Below, piece after piece: positions 18,700 through 27,810 of a DNA stretch of 64,000 bases. Origin of the DNA: an uncultured Chlorobiaceae bacterium (lineage in GTDB: Bacteria > Bacteroidota > Chlorobiia > Chlorobiales > Chlorobiaceae). The translations under genes were made by a program, and so were the position numbers. The stretch's first letter is position 1; each line of letters begins with the position of its first letter. Where the stretch lies: assembly GCA_903928225.1 (NCBI GenBank), contig CAIYPU010000079.1, positions 1 to 64,000 of the forward strand, given 5' to 3'. The notes under the pieces are model-generated. The model was not told where the DNA came from and searched no databases. It saw only the letters and a program-made list of their open reading frames with translations.

Positions 18700-19782
18700 T
18701 CATCTGTTGTTCAATTCCTGCCGGCGCACCAGTTCGACAAGCTCACCGGTCCTTGCCGCCTGTTTTTCCACCGCTTCGGCGAGCCTCTCCATTTCGGTCC
18801 GGCGGGCCAGCTCGGTCTGTGTATCGAAGAGAACTGGTTTCTGGAAACCTTCGGAAATCCTGAAAATGTTCAGGCTGAGCCTCAGGAGGATGACATAGAA
18901 GAGAGGCATCAGGAGTTCCCCGAGAAATACCGGAAGCTCCCTGTAGTACCTGATCACCTCTTCCCAGTCGCCGATGAACAGCGCATCCCATTTCACAAAA
19001 AAGTAAAAATAGATGACCGGATGGAAGCTGAGGAAGAAGCGCATGATCTTCGACTGCTTTTTGATAAGCGGATCGTGCTCGTATTTCGACATGAGCCAGG
19101 GAAAATGTCCGACAAGCACCGCCGCGCGGCGGTCATTGAGGTAGCGGGCTCCCTGCAGGGCGGAATCGAGAAAAATGGAGACGAGGGAGAGCAGGCCGCT
19201 CGACAGGAAGGTCGCGAGGAATGCATAGCTCAGGTCATCGAATTTGAAAGAACCTGCCAGGTAGGGCAGGGTTACCGATGTCGGCTTGATGATGATGAAG
19301 AGCAGCGCGATCCCCGACAGGATAAGCGAAAAGGTATGCAGTTTGCGTGCATGCTTGAGGCTCTCGAGCACGGCATCGACATTGGCCCCCTGCATGGTGT
19401 TGCCGGGAGGATCGATGCGCATGAGTGCCGCCGAATCCGTATCGGGGGAATAAAAACCGTTGACGCCAGGCTCGCATCCCCTGATCCCCTCATATTTCGT
19501 CGAGGCGTCGATCGAACACCTGCTGAGTGTAACCCCTCCAAAGTCTGCCCCGGCCAGGTCGGCGCCCCTCAGGTCCGCGCCGCTGAGGTCCGCGCCGCCG
19601 AGATCGGCACCTGCAAGCACGGCTTTAAACAGCTTCGCTCCCCGCAGGTCCGCATCCCTGAGGTCCCTGCCCTGAAGGTTCAACCCTTCGAGCTCAGGGA
19701 TGGTGTCCGGATGCTCTTTCCTCCAGCGGTTCCAGAATCCGACGCCCTTTTCGATAAGCTCACCGTGCCCGTTTGCCAACAT
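18700..19782 (-). CDS. Pentapeptide-repeat protein with C-terminal membrane domain
   Basis: About 360 residues. An N-terminal segment is followed by eight or so pentapeptide repeats of the A(D/N)LxG type (NLQGRDLRDADLRGAKLFKA and the following LAGADLGGADLSGADLRGAD), which predict a short right-handed quadrilateral beta-helix. The C-terminal half has about four hydrophobic helices (KLHTFSLILSGIALLFIII, AFLATFLSSGLLSLVSIFL, VIYFYFFVKW and ELLMPLFYVILLRLSLNIF) and a charged tail. The ATG at 19782 is chosen because GAGGAG lies about 10 nt upstream and the frame's longer version would overlap the upstream gene. Function unknown; the architecture suggests a membrane-anchored scaffold. Confidence 0.75.
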   Translation of the reverse strand: MLANGHGELIEKGVGFWNRWRKEHPDTIPELEGLNLQGRDLRDADLRGAKLFKAVLAGADLGGADLSGADLRGADLAGADFGGVTLSRCSIDASTKYEGIRGCEPGVNGFYSPDTDSAALMRIDPPGNTMQGANVDAVLESLKHARKLHTFSLILSGIALLFIIIKPTSVTLPYLAGSFKFDDLSYAFLATFLSSGLLSLVSIFLDSALQGARYLNDRRAAVLVGHFPWLMSKYEHDPLIKKQSKIMRFFLSFHPVIYFYFFVKWDALFIGDWEEVIRYYRELPVFLGELLMPLFYVILLRLSLNIFRISEGFQKPVLFDTQTELARRTEMERLAEAVEKQAARTGELVELVRRQELNNR

Positions 19783-19810
19783 GTGCTTGTTCTCCTCGCT
19801 TGATCTGTGC

Positions 19811-20524
19811 TCACGCAGGATTTTTTCCGACATAGACCAGGATCGCCCTGAAAAGCGAAGCACTGTGGATAACCTGGGTATAGGCCTCTTCCTGGGTCAT
19901 GTCCCTGTTTTCCTTCCGGATCAGGGCACCGAGCCTTCGGCTGAGTTCGGCGACCCTTGCGATTTCTCGAGCGAGGTCATCCTCGTTCTCGATGCGGATC
20001 TGATACATGTTCCGTTGGATATACCCGATATTGTTCAGCGCACTCCGCTCGATCACGCCGTCATTCGCCGAATGGCGCGCCTTGTTGAAATCGTCGTAGG
20101 CGGTATTGTGCAGGGGCATGGAAAGATCGCCCGCGTAATGGGCACAGAACACCAGGGGATAATCGGCGTATTTGCCGGTCGCCTTCAGGGCACGATAATC
20201 ACGCACCGAACCGATGATCGCGCCGTAGAGGTGGCCTTCGACATCATCGGGAGCGTTGTAGCGTGCAGCCTGTTCCAACACCATCTCCAAAGTAACCTTC
20301 GCTCCCGCGTTGTTGTTGAAATAGTGGTTTTTCTCCTCGGCCGGACGGAACTGCTCCTTTGATTTTGCGACATCCGGTGCAGCGGCGCTGTACCAGCGCT
20401 CGAACCCCGCCGCCTGAGCCACCGCGAGATGGGTCTGGTCATGCCAGCCGTATGCCTGGACCGATGAGAGTAGAAATACAAGAACTGCCGGAATGGACGA
20501 AAGTGCTTTCGATATCCCCTTCAT
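19811..20524 (-). CDS. Secreted S1/P1-nuclease / zinc phospholipase C-like protein
   Basis: A 237-residue exported protein with a signal peptide (residues 1 to about 24, KGISKALSSIPAVLVFLLSS) cleaved before YGWHDQTH. The mature N-terminus GWHDQTHLAVA, an internal EKNHYF, and CAHYAGDLSMPLHN supply the Trp, His and Asp ligands of the trinuclear zinc site of the S1/P1 nuclease and phospholipase C fold. Expected in the periplasm or outside, hydrolysing phosphodiesters; the substrate (nucleic acid or phospholipid) cannot be told from sequence. It lies just upstream of the pentapeptide gene on the same strand. Confidence 0.75.
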   Translation of the reverse strand: MKGISKALSSIPAVLVFLLSSVQAYGWHDQTHLAVAQAAGFERWYSAAAPDVAKSKEQFRPAEEKNHYFNNNAGAKVTLEMVLEQAARYNAPDDVEGHLYGAIIGSVRDYRALKATGKYADYPLVFCAHYAGDLSMPLHNTAYDDFNKARHSANDGVIERSALNNIGYIQRNMYQIRIENEDDLAREIARVAELSRRLGALIRKENRDMTQEEAYTQVIHSASLFRAILVYVGKNPA

Positions 20525-20649
20525 TGCTGCCTCCTGCTTGTACAGATCCCGTGTTACGGACGGGACCTGGAAATGAAAAAGTTTTTTCCCACAGGGAAAG
20601 ATACTAACCTTTTCAACCGAAATGTCAACCGAAATAAAGGGTTACCCCG

Positions 20650-21624
20650 TCAGGACGCAGACATCTCGAGCATGCGACGGATCGAGCCGAGGGCCGCGAG
20701 GCGAAGATCTTCCCCGACAACGATTTCGGGCTTTCGCTCGACCATGCACCGGCAGAGCTTTTCGAGGGTGTTCTGTTTCATCTGCTTGCAGACGCTGCGG
20801 GGATTGTCGGGATCTTTCGGCGCAGGAATGAAGGTTTTGCCGGGCGAACGTTTCTGCATTTCGTAAATGATGCCGGGTTCGGTGGCGACTATGAAGCTCC
20901 GGCAAGGACTTGTGACCGTGTAGTCCAGCATTTTCTGGGTTGATCCGACGAAAGCGGCATGCCTGAGCACTTCCTCCCTGCATTCCGGATGGGCGATCAG
21001 CTCCGCACCGGGGTGCCGCCTGCATGCATCGAGTATCGGTCCTTCACCGAAAGCGTCGTGGACGTAACAGTAACCCTGCCAGAGGATCATCTCCCTGCCG
21101 GTCTGCCTTCCAATATATGCGCCGAGGTTCCGGTCGGGACCGAATATGATCTGGCGGTCGGCAGGAATCTGCCGGACGATGTGCTCGGCGTTGGAAGAGG
21201 TGCAGGTAATATCGGAAAGCGCCTTGATTTCAGCAGACGAATTGATGTAGGTTATTACGACCGCACCCGGATGACGTTCACGGAAAGCGCGGAAGTCATC
21301 CGTCGGGCAGCTGTCGGCAAGCGGACATCCGGCATACTCGTCCGGCATGAGCACCATCTTGGACGGATTGATGATCTTGGCTGTTTCCGCCATGAAGTAG
21401 ACCCCGGCGAAAACAATCACATCGGCATCGTTTTTCTCCGCCGCACGGGCAAGGGCGAGACTGTCACCAACGATATCGGCGACCTGCTGGATTTCGGGAA
21501 GGGTATAGTAATGGGCAAGTATGAGGGCATTCATCTCTTTGCGGAGCGAACGGATCCTCAATACAAGTTCATCATGTGACAGGTTCTCCGGAATGGTGCT
21601 TCCGGCCGGGATATTGGTGGTCAT
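20650..21624 (-). CDS. nadA: Quinolinate synthase A
   Basis: Condenses iminoaspartate with dihydroxyacetone phosphate to quinolinate, using a [4Fe-4S] cluster, in NAD synthesis. The 324-residue sequence has the three expected cluster cysteines in DEYAGCPLADSC, DITCTSSN and NPRSVCKQM, and the conserved ILAHYYTLPEIQ start. Length is normal. Its partner nadB is at 30522 on the opposite strand, not in an operon. Confidence 0.97.
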   Translation of the reverse strand: MTTNIPAGSTIPENLSHDELVLRIRSLRKEMNALILAHYYTLPEIQQVADIVGDSLALARAAEKNDADVIVFAGVYFMAETAKIINPSKMVLMPDEYAGCPLADSCPTDDFRAFRERHPGAVVITYINSSAEIKALSDITCTSSNAEHIVRQIPADRQIIFGPDRNLGAYIGRQTGREMILWQGYCYVHDAFGEGPILDACRRHPGAELIAHPECREEVLRHAAFVGSTQKMLDYTVTSPCRSFIVATEPGIIYEMQKRSPGKTFIPAPKDPDNPRSVCKQMKQNTLEKLCRCMVERKPEIVVGEDLRLAALGSIRRMLEMSAS

Positions 21625-21715
21625 GGCGTGATTGCTACTACAGGGTTTCTATAATGTGGCGGAGCTGACAGGCCGGGCAACGGTCACACTTGCAGATATG
21701 GTAAAATGTTCACGT

Positions 21716-22105
21716 TCACTTAAGGTAATAATCGAGATCGTCGTCTTCCCTGATGAGCAGGAGGATCGCCGAGTTCGGAACAATAACGTAACGTTCTTCC
21801 TCATACTCGATCTCGAAGGAACTGTTCTGGATGAAGATGGCAAGATCGCCGACTTTCGCCTGGAGCGGGATGTACTGTGCCGTGGCAACACGTTCCTTCC
21901 AGGGCTCATCGCTTTCCGGTGGCGGGCCGACCGGGTATCCAGGCCCGGTTTTGATGACATAGCCGCTCTGGACTTTTTCTTTTTCCTGTACTCCCGGAGG
22001 AAGATAAATGCCGGATTTAGTCCTTTCGTCGAAAGATTTCGGTTTGATCAGAACTCTGTCGCCAACAACAACAAATTTATCTGTTATATTTACATTTTGT
22101 GTCAT
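21716..22105 (-). CDS. GroES-like co-chaperonin homologue
   Basis: A 129-residue protein of the GroES fold: VVVGDRVLIKPKSFDERTKS resembles the GroES N-terminus (PLxDRVLVKP...KTxGGI), then IYLPPGVQEK in place of the mobile loop, and a C-terminal KVGDLAIFIQ...EYEEERYVIVPNSAIL matching the GroES V-G-D...I...E-Y.I segment. It is about 30 residues longer than canonical GroES, with an acidic tail (REDDDLDYY). No groEL is adjacent. It could be a specialised second GroES; partner unknown. Confidence 0.75.
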   Translation of the reverse strand: MTQNVNITDKFVVVGDRVLIKPKSFDERTKSGIYLPPGVQEKEKVQSGYVIKTGPGYPVGPPPESDEPWKERVATAQYIPLQAKVGDLAIFIQNSSFEIEYEEERYVIVPNSAILLLIREDDDLDYYLK

Positions 22106-22328
22106 ACTTTTGCACTTGATGCATTGGGCTTTTTTTTGCCTTTCGACCGTTGAGGAAAATCTAAGAAAAATTATGAGTCGGGCAAATCAGCCGTCTGAAA
22201 GCAGGAACCCGTCCCGAATTTCCCCTGAACAGGATATCTGCCGGGAACCAGGCTCAACCGGGGCTGCGCGACAGACAGAATTTTTCCGGACCTGCCTTTG
22301 CTGAAAAAGAACCGCATAAACGTTCAAC

Positions 22329-23192
22329 ATGGAAGTCGATAAACTGAAGAAATATTTTTCTTTTTTCATCAAACACAACACCTATCTCCTTTTTGTCCTC
22401 TACTGCGCGATTTCGGTGCTTTTCATCAGGCTCCAGAGTGAAGACGCCCTCAATGCGCTTCGATCCGGGAGTATTGAAATCAGTGCGTTCTTATCGGAAA
22501 AAGTTACCGGCATAGGGGAATTTTTCAGGATGCATGATGAAAACGAACGGCTGATGCAAATAAACGCGACCCTTGTCTCAAAAGTCATTTCGCTTGAATC
22601 TGCCGTCAACGACGCGGCAAACCGGAAAAAAATCCTCGCCGACACGACCATCAGTGCATCGAAATACATCATGGCCAAGGTTGTCGGGCGAAAGTTCAGC
22701 GACCGGGAAAACATGATCCTCATCGATGCCGGGCGCAACCAGGGCATCCGGCCGAACATGACCGTGCTCACTCCCGAAGGGCTTGTAGGAAGGATTACCT
22801 ATGTATCGGCGCATTATTCGAAAGTGTTGCCGCTCATCCATAATGACTTCAAGGTCATTGTCACGTCCAATACGACAAACACCATGGGAATCCTCAGCTG
22901 GAGCGGCGGACGCGAGGATATCGCACAGCTCGAACACATCCCGGTCAGCAGTCCCGTCAAAATCAACGAAAGGATGAGCACGTCGGAATTCAGCACCTTT
23001 TCGACGCCCGGTATCCCGGTGGGAAGGGTGATCAGCCTGAAACCCGACAAACTGTTCTACGATGCGCAGGTGAAGCTCGCCGTCGATTTCTCGACCCTCA
23101 CCCACGTGCTTGTAGCGCCGTTGCGGATAGAACCTGAAAAAATACAGGTACTCCAGCCGGCCGGCGGAACAACAAACGATGAAATGCAATAA
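22329..23192 (+). CDS. mreC: Rod shape-determining protein MreC
   Basis: A 287-residue bitopic inner-membrane protein of the elongasome. One transmembrane helix (about residues 17-36), a coiled coil with HDENERLMQINATLVSKVIS (about 62-90), then a beta-rich periplasmic domain containing GRKFSDRENMILIDAGRNQG and GLVGRITYVSAHYSKVLPL. Length and layout fit MreC. mreB is not upstream. It heads a run mreC-mreD-mrdA with short gaps, and is divergent from the GroES-like gene. Confidence 0.93.
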   Translation: MEVDKLKKYFSFFIKHNTYLLFVLYCAISVLFIRLQSEDALNALRSGSIEISAFLSEKVTGIGEFFRMHDENERLMQINATLVSKVISLESAVNDAANRKKILADTTISASKYIMAKVVGRKFSDRENMILIDAGRNQGIRPNMTVLTPEGLVGRITYVSAHYSKVLPLIHNDFKVIVTSNTTNTMGILSWSGGREDIAQLEHIPVSSPVKINERMSTSEFSTFSTPGIPVGRVISLKPDKLFYDAQVKLAVDFSTLTHVLVAPLRIEPEKIQVLQPAGGTTNDEMQ

Positions 23193-23213
23193 ACATCATA
23201 GAGGAAACGAGTT

Positions 23214-23717
23214 GTGACAAGAAACATACCAACGCTCATCATACTGTTCTGCATCGTCCTGCTGGTCCAGGTTTTCGGTCTCTCCTATCTCAGGGTGTTC
23301 AACGTGACCCCGGATGCAGTCACCATTTTCATCGCTCTCACGGGCGTTACGCTGAGCCAGAGGGCAAGCACGACCTTCGGTTTCGCAGCAGGCATCGTCC
23401 TTGGCATATTCTCGGAGAACACTGGCTCGCTGATCGGCTGGATAATGCTTTCCAAGACGGTCGAAGGGTTCATCGCGGGCTTCTTCAACATCCCGGAAAA
23501 CAGCCATTCGACAACAAAGCAGAAAAACCGCCGCATCTATATGGCAATCATAGGCTCAGGAATTGTCTCGGGTGCCATCATGTCGGCAGTCTACGACCCG
23601 ATGGGATTCTCCCCGGTTATCCGCATCGCCGTTCTCGGGCTCCTCAAGACCCTGTTGACCGTCATCCTTGCCTTCCTGGCCAATCTGGTGTTTCTGAAAA
23701 AATCTCTTCTGGACTGA
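23214..23717 (+). CDS. mreD: Rod shape-determining protein MreD
   Basis: A 167-residue polytopic inner-membrane protein with about five hydrophobic helices. It starts with GTG at 23214, preceded by GAGGAAA about 6 nt upstream, which decides the start. Assigned from length, hydrophobicity and position between mreC and the elongasome PBP2; sequence identity in MreD is low generally. It ends 4 bp before the next gene. Confidence 0.88.
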   Translation: MTRNIPTLIILFCIVLLVQVFGLSYLRVFNVTPDAVTIFIALTGVTLSQRASTTFGFAAGIVLGIFSENTGSLIGWIMLSKTVEGFIAGFFNIPENSHSTTKQKNRRIYMAIIGSGIVSGAIMSAVYDPMGFSPVIRIAVLGLLKTLLTVILAFLANLVFLKKSLLD

Positions 23718-23721
23718 ATCG

Positions 23722-25821
23722 ATGGACAAGCTTCAGCGAAGCACCGCTCTTGTATCATATTTCGTTCTGGCCGTCTTCAGCGTGCTTCTCGGCCGCCTGT
23801 TCTATCTGCAGGTCATCGATTTCCAGAAACTGGGCTCGCTTTCCGCAATCAACAGCATCAGGAGGATTTGGATCGATCCTCCAAGAGGGCGCATGATCGA
23901 CCGGAACGGCAAGGTCATGGTCGACAACCAGCCCCTCTACACGGTCATGATCATTCCCGACGAATTCCATAAAGAACAAATCCCCTACCTTGCGAAACTA
24001 GTCGAAATGAGCGAGGAAGATCTGAAAGACAAGTTAAAGAAGGGGATCGCGTTCAACCGCTTCACTCCGGTGGCAGTGACGTTCAACCTGAACCCGGTTG
24101 CGGTGGCAAGGCTGAGCGAAAATCTCTGGCAGCTTCCCGGAGTGATAGTGGAGACCGACAACAAGAGAAAATACGCAGACTCGCTCAACGGTTCGCACCT
24201 CTTCGGCTATTGCCGGTCAATACCAAAAAACCAGCTCGAGGATCTGGCCGAAGAGGGATATATCGCCAACGACAAGATCGGGTTCAGCGGACTGGAAAAA
24301 ACCTATGAAGAACGTCTCAGGGGTATCAAGGGCGTCCAGTACGAAATGGTCACTCCATTCGGGAAATATGCCGGGAAATACAACGAAGGCAAGAACGACA
24401 TCCCCTGTATCAAAGGGGACGACCTTTACCTTTCGATTGACGAAGGGCTGCAGAGGCGTGCGGAACAGCTCCTTCGGAAAACAGGAAAATCAGGGGCTGT
24501 CGTAGCCATCGACCCCGCGACAGGCGGTATCCTCGCACTTGCGAGCGCCCCTGATTTCAGCCTCGATATTTTCAACGGATCAACAGACCGCGAAGGATGG
24601 AACGCCATCGTCACTTCGCCAATGAAACCGCTTATCGACCGGGCGGTCCAGGCGGCATATCCTCCAGGATCGACCTTCAAGATGGTTTCAGCCACGGCCG
24701 CCCTCGAAGAAAAGACGATGGACCCGAAAAAGAAAATTGTCGACAACGGTGTCTTTGTCTTCGGAAACAGGCGCTTTCTCAGCAACGAAGGAAGAGGCCA
24801 CGGTGTCGTCGATATGCAGGAAGCGATTTCGGTCTCTTCCAACGTCTATTTCTACGGCCTCATATTCAACATCGGGTTCGACAACTGGACGAAGTACGGC
24901 AGGATGTACGGGTTCGGCCAGAAAACAGGGATCGATCTGCCCAATGAACGGGCGGGAATCCTTCCTTCGACCGAGTATTACGACAAGAGGTACGGCAAGA
25001 ACAGGTGGACCAAAGGATACCTCGTCAGCCTCGGCATTGGCCAGGGCGAGGTCAACACCACCCCTATGCAGCTCGCTGTCTATGCTGCCGCAATAGGGAA
25101 CAGGGGCACGCTCCTGCAGCCCCATATCGTGAGCGGCTACAGGGATGCGGAATCAGGACGCTACATACCGTTCTCCTATGCGAAACGAGCCCTCCCTGTT
25201 TCCCGGTCGACGTTCGACCTGCTCCATGCCGGTATGGCCGGAGTTGTCGATCACGGAACAGGCACCCTCGCAAAGGTCCCCGGCATCGCCGTCTCCGGCA
25301 AGACCGGTACAGCCCAGAACCCGCACGGCAGGGACCATGCCTGGTTCATCGCGTATGCTCCGGCTGAAAACCCGAAAATCGCCCTTGCCGTACTCGTTGA
25401 AAACGCAGGTTTCGGCGGTGCCATTTCTGCGCCCATCGCCCGCGAGCTTATCAAGTATTATCTCATCGGTGACCAGCCGCCGGTAACACCCGGAGCTGAT
25501 TCAACAGCGGCTGCGACAGCTGTATCCCCGAAGTCCGACAGCCTCCGCAACAGCATTTCCCTTCCGGCAAAACCCGGAACTCCGGCCACAACTGCAAAAC
25601 CCGCCGCAGCAACGACACCGGCAACAGCAGTAAAACCAGCTGCAGTTGCAAAACCGGTCACTTCACCAAAACCGGCAACAGCAGCGACAGCAGGCGACAT
25701 GAAACCTGCGGCGCCCATGCCACCGAAGAAACCTGCAGCACCAAAACCCGATCCCGGGCCGGATGCCGCATTGCCACCCGCCGGAAACACCCCCGGCAAA
25801 ACGGAAGAAGCACCGGAATGA
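23722..25821 (+). CDS. mrdA: Penicillin-binding protein 2 (elongasome transpeptidase)
   Basis: Cross-links peptidoglycan during lateral wall growth. The 699-residue protein has an N-terminal membrane helix (about 8-28), a PBP dimerisation region with PPRGRMIDRNG, and a transpeptidase domain with SxxK at Ser317 (GSTFKM), SxN at 372-374 (SSN) and KTG at 527-529 (SGKTGTAQ). From about residue 590 it continues into a tail of about 110 residues, very rich in Ala, Pro, Lys and Thr, absent from canonical PBP2; it could be a spacer or wall-binding region. It overlaps the next gene by 4 bp (ATGA). rodA is not adjacent. Confidence 0.94.
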   Translation: MDKLQRSTALVSYFVLAVFSVLLGRLFYLQVIDFQKLGSLSAINSIRRIWIDPPRGRMIDRNGKVMVDNQPLYTVMIIPDEFHKEQIPYLAKLVEMSEEDLKDKLKKGIAFNRFTPVAVTFNLNPVAVARLSENLWQLPGVIVETDNKRKYADSLNGSHLFGYCRSIPKNQLEDLAEEGYIANDKIGFSGLEKTYEERLRGIKGVQYEMVTPFGKYAGKYNEGKNDIPCIKGDDLYLSIDEGLQRRAEQLLRKTGKSGAVVAIDPATGGILALASAPDFSLDIFNGSTDREGWNAIVTSPMKPLIDRAVQAAYPPGSTFKMVSATAALEEKTMDPKKKIVDNGVFVFGNRRFLSNEGRGHGVVDMQEAISVSSNVYFYGLIFNIGFDNWTKYGRMYGFGQKTGIDLPNERAGILPSTEYYDKRYGKNRWTKGYLVSLGIGQGEVNTTPMQLAVYAAAIGNRGTLLQPHIVSGYRDAESGRYIPFSYAKRALPVSRSTFDLLHAGMAGVVDHGTGTLAKVPGIAVSGKTGTAQNPHGRDHAWFIAYAPAENPKIALAVLVENAGFGGAISAPIARELIKYYLIGDQPPVTPGADSTAAATAVSPKSDSLRNSISLPAKPGTPATTAKPAAATTPATAVKPAAVAKPVTSPKPATAATAGDMKPAAPMPPKKPAAPKPDPGPDAALPPAGNTPGKTEEAPE

Positions 25822-27305
25822 TCTACAAGGACGACCAGGCATCCCTGAAAGGCTTCCTGGAAGACACCAGCAACCTGAAAACCGGCCACACTCCGGGGGC
25901 CTATTTCCCTGAGTCGGTCGAAGAGATCTCCCTGCTGCTGCGCGAAGCTCCCTCCGCAAAACGCCGGTTCACCGTCGCCGGTAATGGTACGGGAACAACA
26001 GGGGGAAGGATCCCCATGGGCGATTTCGTCATCTCCCTTGAAAAGCTCCGCAATATCGGGGAGATCCGACGGACAGGTCCCGAAAGCGCTGTCGTCACTG
26101 TCCAGGCAGGCGCACTCCTCGAAGATATCCAGAAAAAAACCGAGGCGCTGGGCTGGCTCTATCCGCCGGACCCGACCGAAAAGCTCTGTTTCATAGGAAG
26201 CACGATTGCCAACAACTCATCTGGCGCAAGGACCTATAAATACGGCCCTACCAGGAGCCATGTATCTCGAATCCTCGTTATCCTGCCCTCCGGCGACCTC
26301 CTCGACCTGCCAAGGGGCAGGCATCTCGCCGACGGTCATGGTAACTTCAGCCTGGACCTGCCTTATGCGGGACACCTCGAATTCCGGAGGCCCATGTACC
26401 GCATGCCGGAAACATCGAAGCACAACGCAGGCTATTTTTCGCGGGAAAACATGGACCTGATAGACCTGTTCATCGGTTCTGAAGGCACGCTCGGCGTCAT
26501 TGCCGAAGCTGATCTCATGCTCATCCCGCTTCCCTGTTCGATCATTTCCTGCCTGGTGCATTTCGCGGACACGGACGACCTGTTCCGCTTCACCGCCCTT
26601 CTGAAGAGGCCAGACAACGGTCTTGCACCGAGGGCGATCGAGTTCTTCGACGAACATTCGCTCCGCTTTCTTTCGCAAAAATATCCCGAGGTGCCGGAAA
26701 CATCGAAGGGCGCCGTCTTCCTGGAACTTGAGACGTCGGCAGATAACGAGGAGCGTTGCCTTGAAACGCTGTTCGGGCTCATGGAAGACTGCGAGGCCAT
26801 GGCCGACGACTCCTGGATGGCCCTCGACCGGGAGGAGCAGATGAAGCTCAGGGAGTTCAGGCACTCCCTCCCCCTGCTCGTGAACGAATGGCTCAGCAGG
26901 CAGCAGGAGAGCAAAATCAGCACCGACATGGCAGTGCCGGACGAGCGTTTCCGGGAGCTGTTCGATTATTACCGCTCCTCTTGCGAACAACACGGCTTTG
27001 TCTATATTGTTTTCGGTCATATAGGCAACGCGCATGTGCACCTGAACATCCTGCCCCGCAACCACGACGAGTTCCTCGAGGCGAAGTCCCTTTACCGGAA
27101 ATTCGTCGCGAAAACGCTTGAACTGGGCGGCACGATCTCCGCGGAACACGGCATCGGCAAGCTCAAAACCGAATACCTTGTCCAGATGTACGGTGAAAGC
27201 GGCATGAGGGAGATGGCGCGCCTGAAGCGATACCTCGACCCGGATATCCTGCTCAACAGAGGCAATATCGTGCCTGCGGGATATCTCGATATGGGAAACC
27301 AGTGA
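25818..27305 (+). CDS. FAD-linked oxidase, GlcD / D-lactate dehydrogenase-like
   Basis: A 495-residue flavoenzyme with an FAD-binding type 4 (PCMH) domain ([39 protein letters not shown]) and a C-terminal FAD-oxidase C domain ([38 protein letters not shown]). The family oxidises 2-hydroxy acids such as glycolate or D-lactate; the substrate is not determinable here. It is translationally coupled to both the PBP2 gene (ATGA overlap) and the following smpB frame. No glcE or iron-sulfur glcF subunit is adjacent, suggesting a single-subunit D-lactate dehydrogenase-type enzyme. Confidence 0.87.
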   Translation: MIYKDDQASLKGFLEDTSNLKTGHTPGAYFPESVEEISLLLREAPSAKRRFTVAGNGTGTTGGRIPMGDFVISLEKLRNIGEIRRTGPESAVVTVQAGALLEDIQKKTEALGWLYPPDPTEKLCFIGSTIANNSSGARTYKYGPTRSHVSRILVILPSGDLLDLPRGRHLADGHGNFSLDLPYAGHLEFRRPMYRMPETSKHNAGYFSRENMDLIDLFIGSEGTLGVIAEADLMLIPLPCSIISCLVHFADTDDLFRFTALLKRPDNGLAPRAIEFFDEHSLRFLSQKYPEVPETSKGAVFLELETSADNEERCLETLFGLMEDCEAMADDSWMALDREEQMKLREFRHSLPLLVNEWLSRQQESKISTDMAVPDERFRELFDYYRSSCEQHGFVYIVFGHIGNAHVHLNILPRNHDEFLEAKSLYRKFVAKTLELGGTISAEHGIGKLKTEYLVQMYGESGMREMARLKRYLDPDILLNRGNIVPAGYLDMGNQ

Positions 27306-27316
27306 ACCAGTGCAGC

Positions 27317-27793
27317 ATGGCGGCGAAAAAACAGAACAGTCCGGAATATGTGCAGGCCATCCAGAACAGGAAGGCCCGATTCGAATATACCATCCTCGAC
27401 ACCTTCGTCGCAGGCATCCAGCTGCTCGGCAGCGAAGTGAAATCGGTCCGTCTCGGCAGGGCGAGCCTCAACGACAGCTTCGCCATCATCCACCACGATG
27501 AAGTCTGGCTTGAAAACATGCAGATCACCCCATACGAGCACGACCACCTTACGAAGCTCGAACCGAAACGCAGCCGGAAGCTCCTCATGCACCGGGAGGA
27601 AATCAGGAGGATCCAGTCGAAAATGAATGAAAAAGGGCTGGCCCTCGTTCCGCTCAAGGCTTTCTTCACCTCGAAAGGCATCCTGAAAATCGAACTGGCG
27701 CTTGCCAAAGGGAAAAAACTTTACGACAAGCGGGAAACCATCAAATCGAGGGAAAACGAACGCCAGCTGCAGCAACTGAAAAAACAATACTGA
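27317..27793 (+). CDS. smpB: SsrA-binding protein SmpB
   Basis: Binds tmRNA and delivers it to stalled ribosomes in trans-translation. The sequence has the SmpB core [38 protein letters not shown], and a C-terminal basic tail with the [12 protein letters not shown] motif that decodes in the A site. I chose the ATG at 27317 (158 residues, normal size); a GTG at 27302 overlapping the previous stop would add five residues. tyrS follows after 17 bp. Confidence 0.96.
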   Translation: MAAKKQNSPEYVQAIQNRKARFEYTILDTFVAGIQLLGSEVKSVRLGRASLNDSFAIIHHDEVWLENMQITPYEHDHLTKLEPKRSRKLLMHREEIRRIQSKMNEKGLALVPLKAFFTSKGILKIELALAKGKKLYDKRETIKSRENERQLQQLKKQY

Positions 27794-27810
27794 ACAAAAA
27801 ACGACCCGCA

